Of a DNA stretch of 64,000 bases, positions 44,849-53,156 are shown in pieces. The notes below the pieces were generated by a model, which saw only the letters and a program-made list of their open reading frames with translations, was not told where the DNA came from and did no database searches. The position numbers were made by a program, and so were the translations under genes. The first letter of the stretch is position 1. Each line of letters begins with the position of its first letter. Origin of the DNA: Halomonas nitroreducens (GTDB taxonomy: Bacteria; Pseudomonadota; Gammaproteobacteria; Pseudomonadales; Halomonadaceae); assembly GCF_003966155.1 (NCBI RefSeq), contig NZ_RXNS01000019.1:1-64000 (forward strand), written 5' to 3'.

Positions 44849-46281
44849 GGTGTGCCTCCCGAATGATGGCGCCTGAAGGCGGGCAGCAGGCCGATGAACA
44901 GGCCGGCCAGCAACAGCAGGCCCGCGACCAGGGTCAGGGCCCACTGGCGCCGGATGGCGTCCTGGAACTCCATCTCCACCCCGTAGTGGGCCAACTGGCG
45001 CTCGTGGTGGTGAGCCCGCACCGGCAGCCCAGCCGCGATGTCCTCGGCGCCGGCGTGGGCCTCGCTGATCAGCAGTGGCCAGTCGACCTGCCCGGGGTAG
45101 TAGAGCGTCAGGTCGAACCACGGTTGGGACCAGTCCGGCGCGCCCTCCGTCACCCTCGAGGCGAGGATGTCGGCCTCGCGCCCCAGGCCCAGGGAGTAGG
45201 GGAGGGACACGTAGTGCCAGCGGCTGCCGGTGGCGTTGCGGTGTACGGCGAAGGCCAGATCATAGTGTCCCTGCGGGGCGAAGGCCTTGTCGTCCGGCTG
45301 GCCGGTGTCGAGGTCGCGGACCAGCGTCACGTCCCAGTAGCCGTCCGACCAGCGTGCGTCGCCGACGACCCGGATGTCACCCCGGGAGCCCTCACCCTCT
45401 CGAAGCAGCCGGCGGGGGATGACATCTCCCTCCTGCCAGTCGTGGTCGGGATCGAAGGGTACGGCGAAGGCCTCGGCGAGGTAGTAGAGGCCGTCGAAGT
45501 CGACGCGCTCGGCAGTGACATCCTCCCAGCGCAGGGCATGACGGCCGGTGGCCTCGGGGTCGAACATCCACTGGGGCCGGGCGTTCTCGGCATCCCAGTT
45601 GGTGGTGTAGGGCCCCTGACCGGCGTCGCTGTGGCGATGCTCACCGACCCACTGGTCGTCCGACATGCCCACCGCATTGGAGCGCCCCGCCCGCCAGTGC
45701 CAGAGATCGAGGAAGTAGCCGCTGGCCTGCTGGGCCGCCAGCTGTGGCGCGTCGACGACGCTGTCCCACTGGGCGACGTCGCCTCGGGTCTCGGGCAGGT
45801 GCTTGCGCACCTCGGTCTGGCCAAGGGTCTCGCCCAGGTAGGGATGGGCGGCCACTGCCTCGGCGGGGGCCTCGTCGCTGAAGAAGCGCATGCGGTCGCC
45901 CACGGTGATGTAGCCGCCATAGCGACCGAAGTCGGGAACGGAGCCGTCGTCGACCAGCATGGTCACCCGGTCCTCGTAGGTGCCTTCCGGCTGGGGACCC
46001 ACAGGGGACGCGCCATGGCGGACCCACTCACCATCCGTGTAGCGCAGCATGTCGTGATAGACATGCGGTCGCTCGGTCGGCCAGCGATAGCGGAACCAGA
46101 TGCGTTCCCCATCATGGGCCACCTTGACCTGCAGTGGCATGGTCAGCTGATCAGGGATATAGAGGTTACGGTCCGGATCGTTGTGGATCACGCCGCTTCC
46201 CTGGGTGACCCAGGCCAAGCCCAGGCCCACCAGGCCCCCGGCCAGAAGAAGAGGAATCGCCTTGTCGCGCATGCCGGGCAT
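44845..46281 (-). CDS. Ethylbenzene dehydrogenase-related heme-binding protein, membrane-anchored
   Basis: 478 residues. An N-terminal helix (IPLLLAGGLVGLGLAWV) and a C-terminal helix (WALTLVAGLLLLAGLFIGLLP) frame a periplasmic EB-dehydrogenase/DMSO-reductase gamma-like domain. Recognisable segments are DGERIWFRYRWPTERP, YEDRVTMLVDDGSVPDF, GYFLDLWHWRAGRSN and YWDVTLVRDL. Such domains bind b-type heme through Met/Lys or His. No molybdopterin subunit is adjacent, which is unusual and suggests a stand-alone electron carrier with the DUF2231 partner. The start is weakly supported, with another ATG at 46,272. Confidence 0.8.
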   Translation of the reverse strand: MPGMRDKAIPLLLAGGLVGLGLAWVTQGSGVIHNDPDRNLYIPDQLTMPLQVKVAHDGERIWFRYRWPTERPHVYHDMLRYTDGEWVRHGASPVGPQPEGTYEDRVTMLVDDGSVPDFGRYGGYITVGDRMRFFSDEAPAEAVAAHPYLGETLGQTEVRKHLPETRGDVAQWDSVVDAPQLAAQQASGYFLDLWHWRAGRSNAVGMSDDQWVGEHRHSDAGQGPYTTNWDAENARPQWMFDPEATGRHALRWEDVTAERVDFDGLYYLAEAFAVPFDPDHDWQEGDVIPRRLLREGEGSRGDIRVVGDARWSDGYWDVTLVRDLDTGQPDDKAFAPQGHYDLAFAVHRNATGSRWHYVSLPYSLGLGREADILASRVTEGAPDWSQPWFDLTLYYPGQVDWPLLISEAHAGAEDIAAGLPVRAHHHERQLAHYGVEMEFQDAIRRQWALTLVAGLLLLAGLFIGLLPAFRRHHSGGTP

Positions 46282-46504
46282 CCGTGGTGGAAGGAATGCT
46301 CTCAGCGTAGGCGCCCCCGCGGGCTAGCCCCTTGATCGTGATCAAATCCGAGCCAACGAGTCGCGGCCATGCAGTCTCTGGAAGATCCGAGTGCCTCTCT
46401 CTGGCTGTTTGCGAATCGAATCAACCGAGATCGATGGGGAGAAGACGGGAGTCGATGGGTGCCGATGGTCTGGGACCGCCGTCGGGTTGGGAACACGAAA
46501 GAAC

Positions 46505-46526
46505 AAGGCCAGCTTTCGCTGGCCTT
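46505..46526. terminator. Intrinsic terminator downstream of the PPC-like secreted protein gene
   Basis: 9-bp arms AAGGCCAGC / GCTGGCCTT with a TTTC loop, 37 bp past the gene end at 46,563 on the minus strand. The T run there is short and interrupted. The rest of the 46,282-46,562 gap shows nothing. Confidence 0.65.
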
Positions 46527-46562
46527 GAGCACGACAGGCAGGTCATCAACGTTAGAGCAGCA

Positions 46563-46979
46563 TCATTCGACGTTGAGGTGAAGATTATAGCGGTTGGCGA
46601 CCTCGTCGGCGCTTCCCATGGCGGTGCCACTCACCTCCAGAATATAGGTTCCGGGCCGGACCCGCTTCGAGATAAGAAAGTGACCGCGAGTGTCGGAATC
46701 CCTGGAGACGAGCTTGCCCGATTCGTCGTATAGAGCCCCTTCGATCATCGTGTTCGCGCTGGACTCGCCCGCAAAGTGCTCGCTGCTGATCTCGATCGTT
46801 TGATCGCGACTAACGTGGACTTCATAGCGCTTTGGCCCGGCGGCGCTCAGGATCTGGGTATCGGTCACTCCTGGCTCGAGCGTTATCGGCTCGCGTGACT
46901 GACCGCCGGTGACGGCGAAAGAAGCTGACGAGAAGAGGCTCAACATCGCTACACTCAGGAATACGGCTTGACGCTTCAT
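46563..46979 (-). CDS. Secreted beta-sandwich protein (PPC-like domain), copper-box controlled
   Basis: 138 residues with a Sec signal peptide (MKRQAVFLSVAMLSLFSSASFA). The mature part is beta-rich: YEVHVSRDQTIEISSEHF, GALYDESGKLVSRDSDTRG and VRPGTYILEVSG resemble bacterial pre-peptidase C-terminal domains, which often bind Ca or sugars. It has no Cys or Met-rich metal motif. A CopR-type box 46 bp upstream of its ATG, and AGGAGG, suggest it is expressed with the copper genes. The function is unknown. Confidence 0.75.
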   Translation of the reverse strand: MKRQAVFLSVAMLSLFSSASFAVTGGQSREPITLEPGVTDTQILSAAGPKRYEVHVSRDQTIEISSEHFAGESSANTMIEGALYDESGKLVSRDSDTRGHFLISKRVRPGTYILEVSGTAMGSADEVANRYNLHLNVE

Positions 46980-47024
46980 GGGATACCTCCTTGGTTGGTT
47001 GACGATTCAAGTATGGAGGTGGAA

Positions 47025-47041
47025 GCTGAAATGACGCTGAA
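47025..47041 (-). promoter_or_regulatory. CopR-type direct-repeat box (copy B) upstream of the PPC-like gene
   Basis: GCTGAA-ATGAC-GCTGAA, 46 bp before the ATG at 46,979. On the minus strand the box is followed after nine bases by CATACT, a plausible -10, so the second half-site overlaps the -35 position as expected for an OmpR-family activator. Confidence 0.62.
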
Positions 47042-47098
47042 ATAAAGAAAAGCGCCACATGAAGCATGTGGCGCAAAGAGGGAGTGGCGAGGCGGGAA

Positions 47099-47869
47099 TC
47101 AATACCAGAAGCGCAATCCAGCGACGATGCCGGTATCTTCCACATCTTTCCCTTCAATGCGGGCGAGATCGGCCGTTTCGCCGTAGGCCTTCTCCCAGTA
47201 GACACCGAGGTAGGGCGCAAACTTTCGCGTCACCTCATAGCGGAGTCGTAGCCCTGTGCGTATGGAGTTCAGCCCCTCACCGACGCCGAACGCCGGGACA
47301 TCATCACCCGCTACCGCGATCTCCACTCGAGGTTGGAGATACGTACGCTGTGTGAGCCGGAGGTCGTATTCACCCTCGAGTCCGGCCGAGATGTCGCCAT
47401 CATCACTGACTCTCAGGTCAATGTCGGTCTCGAAGCGATGGGGGGCAAGCCCCTGCAGGTTGATGACCCCGAAGTAGCGTCCCGGGTGATCGTCGGTGGC
47501 GATACCTCCCTGATAGCCGATACCTCCCTGAAGCTCCCAGAATGGGGCGATCAGGCGACTATACAGCAGGTCGAGGTTCTCGAATTCGGCGGCTTCGTTA
47601 TCCCCCTGGACGTTCTCTCCTTCGCCCTTCAGGTACAGCCGGTTGAGGTCGCCGCCATACCAGGCACGAAAGTCCCATGCCAGGGCGTCCTCACCCTTGT
47701 CGGCTGACGCGTATTCGAGGCGGTCGACGAGCAGCGATCCACGCGAGTGTTCGGTAATCGGCGAGGGCCAGTCGTGTGGCGCATCGTACCCGTCTTCGGC
47801 GTGTGATCCGGTGGCGGCCAGCATGACAAGGCTGGTGCCGATACCCACGGTGATGATCCTGGACTTCAT
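47099..47869 (-). CDS. copB: Copper resistance outer-membrane protein CopB (PcoB family)
   Basis: 256 residues. A signal peptide ends near GSHAEDGY, and the mature protein is an outer-membrane beta-barrel. It shows ALAWDFRAWYGGDLNRLYLKGEG, LDLLYSRLIAPFWELQGGIGYQ and LRLRYEVTRKFAPYLGVYW, and ends with the aromatic Tyr of barrel proteins (GLRFWY). The Met/His-rich N-terminal copper repeats of some CopB proteins are missing. It lies 9 bp after copA. The ATG at 47,869 has GAGGAG upstream. Confidence 0.92.
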   Translation of the reverse strand: MKSRIITVGIGTSLVMLAATGSHAEDGYDAPHDWPSPITEHSRGSLLVDRLEYASADKGEDALAWDFRAWYGGDLNRLYLKGEGENVQGDNEAAEFENLDLLYSRLIAPFWELQGGIGYQGGIATDDHPGRYFGVINLQGLAPHRFETDIDLRVSDDGDISAGLEGEYDLRLTQRTYLQPRVEIAVAGDDVPAFGVGEGLNSIRTGLRLRYEVTRKFAPYLGVYWEKAYGETADLARIEGKDVEDTGIVAGLRFWY

Positions 47870-47878
47870 GAACACTCC

Positions 47879-49711
47879 TCAGGCAACCTTGACAACCCGG
47901 AACATGCCGGCATCCATGTGATAGAGCAGGTGGCAATGGAAGGCCCAGCTCCCCTCGGCGTCGGCAGTGACCAGCGCGGAGAGGCGTTCTCCGGGCTTGA
48001 TGTTCAGGGTATGCTTGCGGGGAATCAGCTCGCCGGCGCCGTTCTCCAGTTCCATCCACATGCCATGCAGATGAATGGGGTGCTCCATCATGGTGTTGTT
48101 GACCAGGATCAGTCTCAGGCGCTCATCTTTCGCGAAGTGGATCGGTCCGGTGACCTCGCTGAACTTCTTGCCGTCGAAGGACCACATATAGCGCTCCATG
48201 TTGCCGGTCAGATGAAGCTCCAGCTCGCGACCCGGCGGGCGCCGATCCGGCCAAGGACGAATCGCCTTCAGGTCGCGATAGACCAGCACGCGCCGCTCAC
48301 GCGGGTCGAGACCGATGCCTGGCTGGTCGAGACGGGCGCCCGGTTGCACCGTGCCCGCGGGAAGTATTCCACCTGCCTGGTGGGCTGCCATGCCGGTCAT
48401 GCCCGCGTGGTCCATGCCGGTCATGCCCGCGTGGTCCATACCGGCCATGCCCGAGCTATCCATGCTGATCATCCGGGCATGGTCCAGTTTCGGACTGTCG
48501 GGCTGGTTCGGTCCCATCATCCCGGCATGCTCCTCGGTTTGCATGCCGGACATGTCCATTCCCGCGTGGCTGCCCATGGCCTCCATGCCGCGATCGGCGA
48601 TCCGGCGCCGCGCCGGGATGGCGGCGGCCATGCCGAGCCTGGGGGCCAGGGTACCGATGGCATAGCCGCTGCGATCCATGGACTCCGCGAACAGCGTATA
48701 GGCCGTATCGGCCTCGGGCTTCACCAGGACGTCATAGGTCTCGGCGATCCCGATCCGGAACTCGTCAACGGGGACGGGTTGGACCGGCTGGCCATCGGCG
48801 GCCACGACCGTCATCGTGAGCCCGGGAATACGCACGTCGAAGTAGCTCATGGCCGAGCCGTTGATGATACGTAGCCGCTGGGTTTCGCCGGGCTTGAACA
48901 GGGCCGTCCAGTTCTGATTCGGCGAGTGCCCGTTCATCAAGTAGGTATAGGTACTGCCGGTGACGTCGGCGATATCGCGAGAGCTCATGCGCATCCGTGC
49001 CCACATGGCCCGTTGGGTAGCGGTATCGGTGAAGCCGTGCTTCTCCACATCGGCAAAAAAGTCCGCGACCGTTCTTTCCTGGAAGTTGTAGTAGCCTTCA
49101 CCGGTCTTCAGGTTGCGGAAGATGGTGGCGGGTTCCTCGAAGCTCCAGTCGGTCAACAGCAGGACATGCTCACGGTCGTAGCGGAAGGGCTCACGCTCGG
49201 CGGCATCGATGATCAGGGGCCCGGCATGGCCGAGCTGTTCCTGCAGCCCCGAGTGGCTGTGATACCAGTAGGTGCCACTCTGTCGAACCGGGAAGCGATA
49301 GCTGAAGGTGTCGCCCGGGCCGATGCCGGCAAAGCTGACGCCGGGGACGCCGTCCATGTCGGGGGGGAGGATCAAGCCGTGCCAATGGATGGAGGTGGGC
49401 TCTTCCAGCAGATTGGTGACACGAAGCACCGCATCCTGGCCCTCCTTGAGGCGAATGAGCGGGCCGGGACTGGTGCCATTGATGCTGATGGGGCGGGCAT
49501 CCCTTCCGGCGACCGGGTAGGCTGCACGGCGAATGGCCAACGAGACCTCTGGGCCACTCTCGGTGCCTTGGGGATATGCCGTGGTCTGGCCCCAGGGGCT
49601 GGCCCAGGCCGGGGTGAGGCCCAACGTCATCGCGCCGAGCCCCAAGGCACTGGCTCCCTTGAGAACCTGACGCCGATTCACTGGCAGAGCAGGGTGCTTA
49701 GCCGTTGTCAT
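47879..49711 (-). CDS. copA: Copper resistance multicopper oxidase CopA (PcoA family)
   Basis: 610 residues. A Tat signal (NRRQVLKGASALGLG) leads to three cupredoxin domains. Copper ligands are visible in SIHWHGLILPPDMDGVPG, YWYHSHSGLQEQ, HPIHLHGMWMEL and FHCHLLYHMDAGMFRV. Between domains 2 and 3 a Met/His-rich region (about 375-440) carries 8-residue repeats of the type MDHAGMTG. It oxidises Cu(I) or sequesters copper in the periplasm. A CopR-type box sits 51 bp upstream, and copB follows. Confidence 0.95.
   Translation of the reverse strand: MTTAKHPALPVNRRQVLKGASALGLGAMTLGLTPAWASPWGQTTAYPQGTESGPEVSLAIRRAAYPVAGRDARPISINGTSPGPLIRLKEGQDAVLRVTNLLEEPTSIHWHGLILPPDMDGVPGVSFAGIGPGDTFSYRFPVRQSGTYWYHSHSGLQEQLGHAGPLIIDAAEREPFRYDREHVLLLTDWSFEEPATIFRNLKTGEGYYNFQERTVADFFADVEKHGFTDTATQRAMWARMRMSSRDIADVTGSTYTYLMNGHSPNQNWTALFKPGETQRLRIINGSAMSYFDVRIPGLTMTVVAADGQPVQPVPVDEFRIGIAETYDVLVKPEADTAYTLFAESMDRSGYAIGTLAPRLGMAAAIPARRRIADRGMEAMGSHAGMDMSGMQTEEHAGMMGPNQPDSPKLDHARMISMDSSGMAGMDHAGMTGMDHAGMTGMAAHQAGGILPAGTVQPGARLDQPGIGLDPRERRVLVYRDLKAIRPWPDRRPPGRELELHLTGNMERYMWSFDGKKFSEVTGPIHFAKDERLRLILVNNTMMEHPIHLHGMWMELENGAGELIPRKHTLNIKPGERLSALVTADAEGSWAFHCHLLYHMDAGMFRVVKVA
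48392..48487 (-). repeat. 24-bp tandem repeats coding the Met-rich segment of CopA
   Basis: Units at 48,392-48,415 and 48,416-48,439 are identical. Those at 48,440-48,463 and 48,464-48,487 are diverged copies. Each codes one eight-residue Met/His unit. Copy number can change without a frameshift, altering the number of copper-binding residues. Confidence 0.8.
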
Positions 49712-49761
49712 GCATGACTCCTTTCCAGGACGATAAGACGGAGCCGATGATGCCGCGGCAA

Positions 49762-49778
49762 GCTGAACCCTTGCTGAA
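49762..49778 (-). promoter_or_regulatory. CopR-type direct-repeat box (copy C) upstream of copAB
   Basis: GCTGAA-CCCTT-GCTGAA, 51 bp before the copA ATG, in the short gap between copA and copS. It lies in the same orientation as copies A, B and D. Confidence 0.65.
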
Positions 49779-49785
49779 TGCTTGA

Positions 49786-51108
49786 TCAGTCGTCGGGAAG
49801 ACGGATGGTGACCCTCAGCCCCGAGTCGGGAGGCGTCTCAAACTCGACGGACCCGGCATAGTGATCGAGGAGCTGCATGAGGATCGAGACCCCCAGTCCA
49901 TGGCCCGGGCGCCCCTCGTCGAGGCGCTGCCCGCGCTGCCCCAGCCGGGTGATCTGCTCCGGTGGGATGCCGGGGCCATCGTCCTCCACCACCAGGAGCA
50001 GTCCGTCGGACAGGGTCGCACGAATGCGGATAGTGTGGCGTGCCCACTTGCCGGCGTTATCCAGCACGATCCCCACCATTTCCATGAAGTCCTGTCGCTC
50101 GATGGATAGGCACGATGTGTCGTCGAGGGGCGCGTCCCAGTCGAAGACCTTGTCGGGGTAGAGGGACCCGAACATCTCCAGCAGCCCTTCGATCTCACGC
50201 CGGATGAGAGTGTGCTGGCCGGAATCGGGGCCGGCGATTCTCGAGCGACGCAACTCGGCATTCAGATGAGCCTGAATGTCTTCCAGCCGGGCGAGTATCT
50301 TGGCTCGTCGCTTTGGGTCGATGGGGCGCGTGCCACGCATGACCTGCATGATCGCGGCCATGGGGGTCTTGAGCGCATGCGAGAGATCGGCGACGGCATG
50401 ACGTGAACGCTGCAGGCGACTGGCCTGGGCATCCATGAACCGGTTGAGTTGATCGACCAGCATATCGAGCTCTGTCGGCACCGTTAGCTGCAAGCGCGCT
50501 CGCCGTCCCAGCCGAAGTTCGTCGAGTTGACGTTGCAGCTGAGCGATGGGGCGTAGTCCGGCGCTCACGGCCAGCATGTTCAAAACGATGAGTAGCAGTA
50601 ATACCAGGCCAGCGATGATGCCGATCCACCAGTGCAGCCTGCTCAGTCCCGCCTCGACGCGGTCGAAGCCCTCGCCGACCAGCAGGACCCCCTCGTGACC
50701 GGCGATAGCGAAAGGGCGGCGATAGACGAGCAGATGGCTGTCCTGGCGATGCACATCCATCAGGGTGATCTCGTCACTGTCCAGCAGAGGATAGAGCCTC
50801 GCCAGCCAGGCGGGGTGCGAGGTCGTGACCTCACCGTCCAGACGTAGCACATACAGGTGACGAAAGACTTGCGCTGCCACGCTCGACGGGGCGGCAAGCG
50901 GCGGGCGATGTGTCGGCTGCTGGCGCAGCCTGTCGAGGGTATATTCGGCCTCCTGACGCAAGCGGTCACCGAGAAAGTCACGGGCCAGGTCACGGAGCAG
51001 TATCCCGTGCAGCAGCCAGGTCACGCCCATCACGATGATCGCCGCCCCACCCAGCCAGAGCAGCAACCTGACCCTCAGGCTACGACCATCAAGACGAGGC
51101 AAGGACAT
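49786..51108 (-). CDS. copS: Sensor histidine kinase of the copper two-component system
   Basis: 440 residues. TM1 (VRLLLWLGGAAIIVMGVTWLL), a periplasmic sensor (~40-145), TM2 (IGIIAGLVLLLLIVLNMLAVS) and a HAMP segment are followed by the phospho-acceptor His in VADLSHALKTPMAAIM. ATP-binding boxes are LDNAGKWARH (N), EDDGPGIP (G1) and GHGLGVSIL (G2). In the N box the usual DNA-K is LDNAGKW. It lies between copAB and copR, and its start overlaps copR by 20 bases. The copper specificity is inferred from the location. Confidence 0.88.
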   Translation of the reverse strand: MSLPRLDGRSLRVRLLLWLGGAAIIVMGVTWLLHGILLRDLARDFLGDRLRQEAEYTLDRLRQQPTHRPPLAAPSSVAAQVFRHLYVLRLDGEVTTSHPAWLARLYPLLDSDEITLMDVHRQDSHLLVYRRPFAIAGHEGVLLVGEGFDRVEAGLSRLHWWIGIIAGLVLLLLIVLNMLAVSAGLRPIAQLQRQLDELRLGRRARLQLTVPTELDMLVDQLNRFMDAQASRLQRSRHAVADLSHALKTPMAAIMQVMRGTRPIDPKRRAKILARLEDIQAHLNAELRRSRIAGPDSGQHTLIRREIEGLLEMFGSLYPDKVFDWDAPLDDTSCLSIERQDFMEMVGIVLDNAGKWARHTIRIRATLSDGLLLVVEDDGPGIPPEQITRLGQRGQRLDEGRPGHGLGVSILMQLLDHYAGSVEFETPPDSGLRVTIRLPDD

Positions 51109-51754
51109 ACCCCTGGCCGCGGCGCGTCGTGATGACGTCCTTGCCCAGGCGTCGGCGCAGGCGCCCGATATAGACCTCCACCAGGTTGGGGGCCGGCGCA
51201 TCCTGTTCCAGGGTGTAGAGCTGGTCGAGCAGACGCAGCTTGGAGTGGACGCGGTCCGGGTGATGCATCAGGAAACGCAGTAGCCGGAACTCGGTCGACG
51301 TCAGGGACTGCCAGTTGTCCCCTTCGGTGCTCACTCGCTGCTGATGCTCATCGAGACGGATGCCATTGACGGTCAGGATATGGCCCGCATTGCCATGCTG
51401 GCGCCTGAGCAGGGCATGCAGCCTGGCCAGGAGTTCTGCCTCATGGAAGGGTTTGGTCAGATAGTCATCGGCTCCACGGCGCAAGCCAACCACCTTGTCT
51501 TCCCAGGTGTCGCGGGCCGTGAGGGCCAGGACGGGCTGCCGATAGCCTCGTTCTCGCCAGCGTTCGAGCAGATCGAGACCGGAACCGTCGGGTAGTCCGA
51601 TATCCAGGATAACGAGCGCGTACTCTTCCGTTGCCATCAGTGAGTCAGCCACACGCAAGCGTGTGGCCGTATCGACGCGATAGCCTTCGTCGCTCAGGGT
51701 CTCCGCCAGGCTCTCGCCCAGCAGGTCATCGTCTTCGAGAAGCAGTAGCTTCAT
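51089..51754 (-). CDS. copR: OmpR-family response regulator of the copper two-component system
   Basis: 221 residues. The receiver has the acidic pair LLEDDDLLG, phospho-Asp in LVILDIGLPDGSGLD and Lys in DYLTKPF. The C-terminal winged helix (~125-218) reads LTSTEFRLLRFLMHHPDRVHSK and YIGRLRRRLG. It is close in sequence to CusR/QseB/PmrA-type regulators, which bind 11-bp-period direct repeats. The four GCTGAA-N5-GCTGAA boxes in this region are its probable sites. It lies 3 bp after the cupredoxin gene and overlaps copS. Confidence 0.9.
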   Translation of the reverse strand: MKLLLLEDDDLLGESLAETLSDEGYRVDTATRLRVADSLMATEEYALVILDIGLPDGSGLDLLERWRERGYRQPVLALTARDTWEDKVVGLRRGADDYLTKPFHEAELLARLHALLRRQHGNAGHILTVNGIRLDEHQQRVSTEGDNWQSLTSTEFRLLRFLMHHPDRVHSKLRLLDQLYTLEQDAPAPNLVEVYIGRLRRRLGKDVITTRRGQGYVLASS

Positions 51755-51757
51755 GGC

Positions 51758-52249
51758 TTATCCTTCGATCTGGATGTCACCGTTCATGCCCGCTTCATAG
51801 TGTCCGGGGATGTTACAGGCGAATTCCACTTCCTCGACGTTATGGGGCGCGGTCCAGACCAGGGTGGCGGTCTCGCCGGGGGGAATAGTCACCGAGGGCA
51901 TGTTGCCAGCGTCATCCTGTCCACCGCCATGATGGCCAGCACTCATGTCGTGTCCACCGCTGGAGGCCATCTCGCGCATCATCTCGCGATGCTGCGCCTG
52001 ATCCTCACTACCTCCGATCACGAATTCATGTTCGAGGTTGCCGGCATTCGTAATCTCGAACTTCACCGTCTCGCCGGGGGCGATCTCCAGCTTGCCGGGC
52101 GTGAACCACATGTCACCGGCCTCGAAGGCGAAGGTTCGATCGATTGACTGTTGAGCGTCGGCCTGCGATTTGCCGCTGCCGTGCCCGGCACCGGCCAGGG
52201 CGGTAGTGGACGCCAGACCGAGAACGGCTGCGAGTAATGTCTTACGCAT
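51758..52249 (-). CDS. Periplasmic cupredoxin (plastocyanin/azurin-like)
   Basis: 163 residues with signal peptide MRKTLLAAVLGLASTTALAG. The type 1 copper ligands are His in NLEHEFVIGG and Cys-His-Met in FACNIPGHYEAGM. A Met/His-rich insertion (HREMMREMASSGGHDMSAGHHGG) may hold extra copper. It probably carries or buffers copper in the periplasm. It is the first gene of the set cupredoxin-copR-copS, with a CopR-type box 49 bp upstream, so the regulator would control its own operon. Confidence 0.9.
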   Translation of the reverse strand: MRKTLLAAVLGLASTTALAGAGHGSGKSQADAQQSIDRTFAFEAGDMWFTPGKLEIAPGETVKFEITNAGNLEHEFVIGGSEDQAQHREMMREMASSGGHDMSAGHHGGGQDDAGNMPSVTIPPGETATLVWTAPHNVEEVEFACNIPGHYEAGMNGDIQIEG

Positions 52250-52297
52250 GTTGATACCTCTAGCGGGTCAGTGGGCCGTCCATTTCTAAGCCATCAA

Positions 52298-52314
52298 GCT
52301 GAATCGTGGCTGAA
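52298..52314 (-). promoter_or_regulatory. CopR-type direct-repeat box (copy D) upstream of the cupredoxin-copRS operon
   Basis: GCTGAA-TCGTG-GCTGAA, 49 bp before the cupredoxin ATG. On the minus strand a possible -10 TAGAAA follows after nine bases. This would make copRS autoregulated. Confidence 0.62.
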
Positions 52315-52492
52315 TGCCGCTTGACTCAGCCATGGACAACGATGATCCGCTCCCTGGTTCCGATGCCGGCGGCGTCTCTGTGCGTCTCATGGTCGCGACG
52401 GGCCGGAGGCGATCCCCCGGCCCGGACCGAAGCCACCGGATACCCGTCGATACCCGATGACCGCATGTCGGCAGGATATCCGCCATCTGGCG

Positions 52493-52933
52493 TCACAGCG
52501 TCATGAAGGGGGACTCCTGCCGGTCGCGGAACTGGTAGACCTCATAGGGCTCCCGCTGCGGCCCCGGCATCCCGGGCGTGCCGCTCGGCATGCCGGCGAG
52601 CCCGATGCCGTCGATGTCGGGCTGCTGATCGAAGAGGGCCTCGAGCGCTGCCAGGGGCACATGCCCCTCGATCACGTAGTCGCCCATAACGACGGTATGG
52701 CAGGCGCCGAGCCCGTAGGGAACGCCTTCGGCCTGCTTGACCTCGCCGAGTTCCCTGTCGTCGACGAGGGTCACATCGACGCCCATTCGCTCCAGGTGGC
52801 GGGCATAGCCATCGCAGCAGCCGCACTGGGGGTTCTTGTAGAGGGTGGCCTCGTCCGGCAGGGCGGCATGGGCCGTGGTGGCGCCCAGCAGCAGGCCGGT
52901 CGCCATCAAGAGGTGGGGCATGGTGAGTTTCAT
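52493..52933 (-). CDS. DUF411 metal-binding protein (CopG-like)
   Basis: 146 residues. A signal peptide ends near TTAHAALPDE. The mature protein has the thioredoxin-like DUF411 motif YKNPQCGCCDGYARHLE, with Cys pairs for copper, and GACHTVVMGDYVIEGHVP with a third Cys. It is a periplasmic copper protein found in cop and cus loci. It is translationally coupled (ATGA) to a 47-residue membrane protein upstream. Confidence 0.9.
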   Translation of the reverse strand: MKLTMPHLLMATGLLLGATTAHAALPDEATLYKNPQCGCCDGYARHLERMGVDVTLVDDRELGEVKQAEGVPYGLGACHTVVMGDYVIEGHVPLAALEALFDQQPDIDGIGLAGMPSGTPGMPGPQREPYEVYQFRDRQESPFMTL

Positions 52934-53073
52934 GAGCGATCTCCCTTGCTGGAGGTAAACAGATATTTGATGAGGGCGGCAATAGCGAGCCCGAGCAGTG
53001 ACAGGACGGCGAGCGGCATCAGCCAACCCAGCCAGCCCATGTGGCCCATGGTGGCGAAACAATCGGTGAACAT
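52930..53073 (-). CDS. 47-residue membrane protein coupled to the DUF411 gene
   Basis: The frame from ATG 53,073 to TGA 52,930 encodes MFTDCFATMGHMGWLGWLMP, then one membrane helix (LAVLSLLGLAIAALIKYLF) and a short basic tail. GGAGAG precedes the ATG, and the stop overlaps the DUF411 start as ATGA. The N-terminal Cys, Met and His residues before the helix suggest copper contact. It is too short for usual gene finders. No named family was recognised. Confidence 0.75.
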   Translation of the reverse strand: MFTDCFATMGHMGWLGWLMPLAVLSLLGLAIAALIKYLFTSSKGDRS

Positions 53074-53156
53074 GGCGCGACTCTCCAAGAGCAGCTGTCG
53101 TGTACGGATGACGGTCTGACGGTGACAGGCAATGCCTCAGGGCCTGTCGGACTGGC

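Noticed and set aside
44797..46335. A 500-codon plus-strand frame across the EB-dehydrogenase-like gene
   Set aside because: Antisense shadow of a gene with clear domains and membrane anchors. Its residue composition is unlike a protein.
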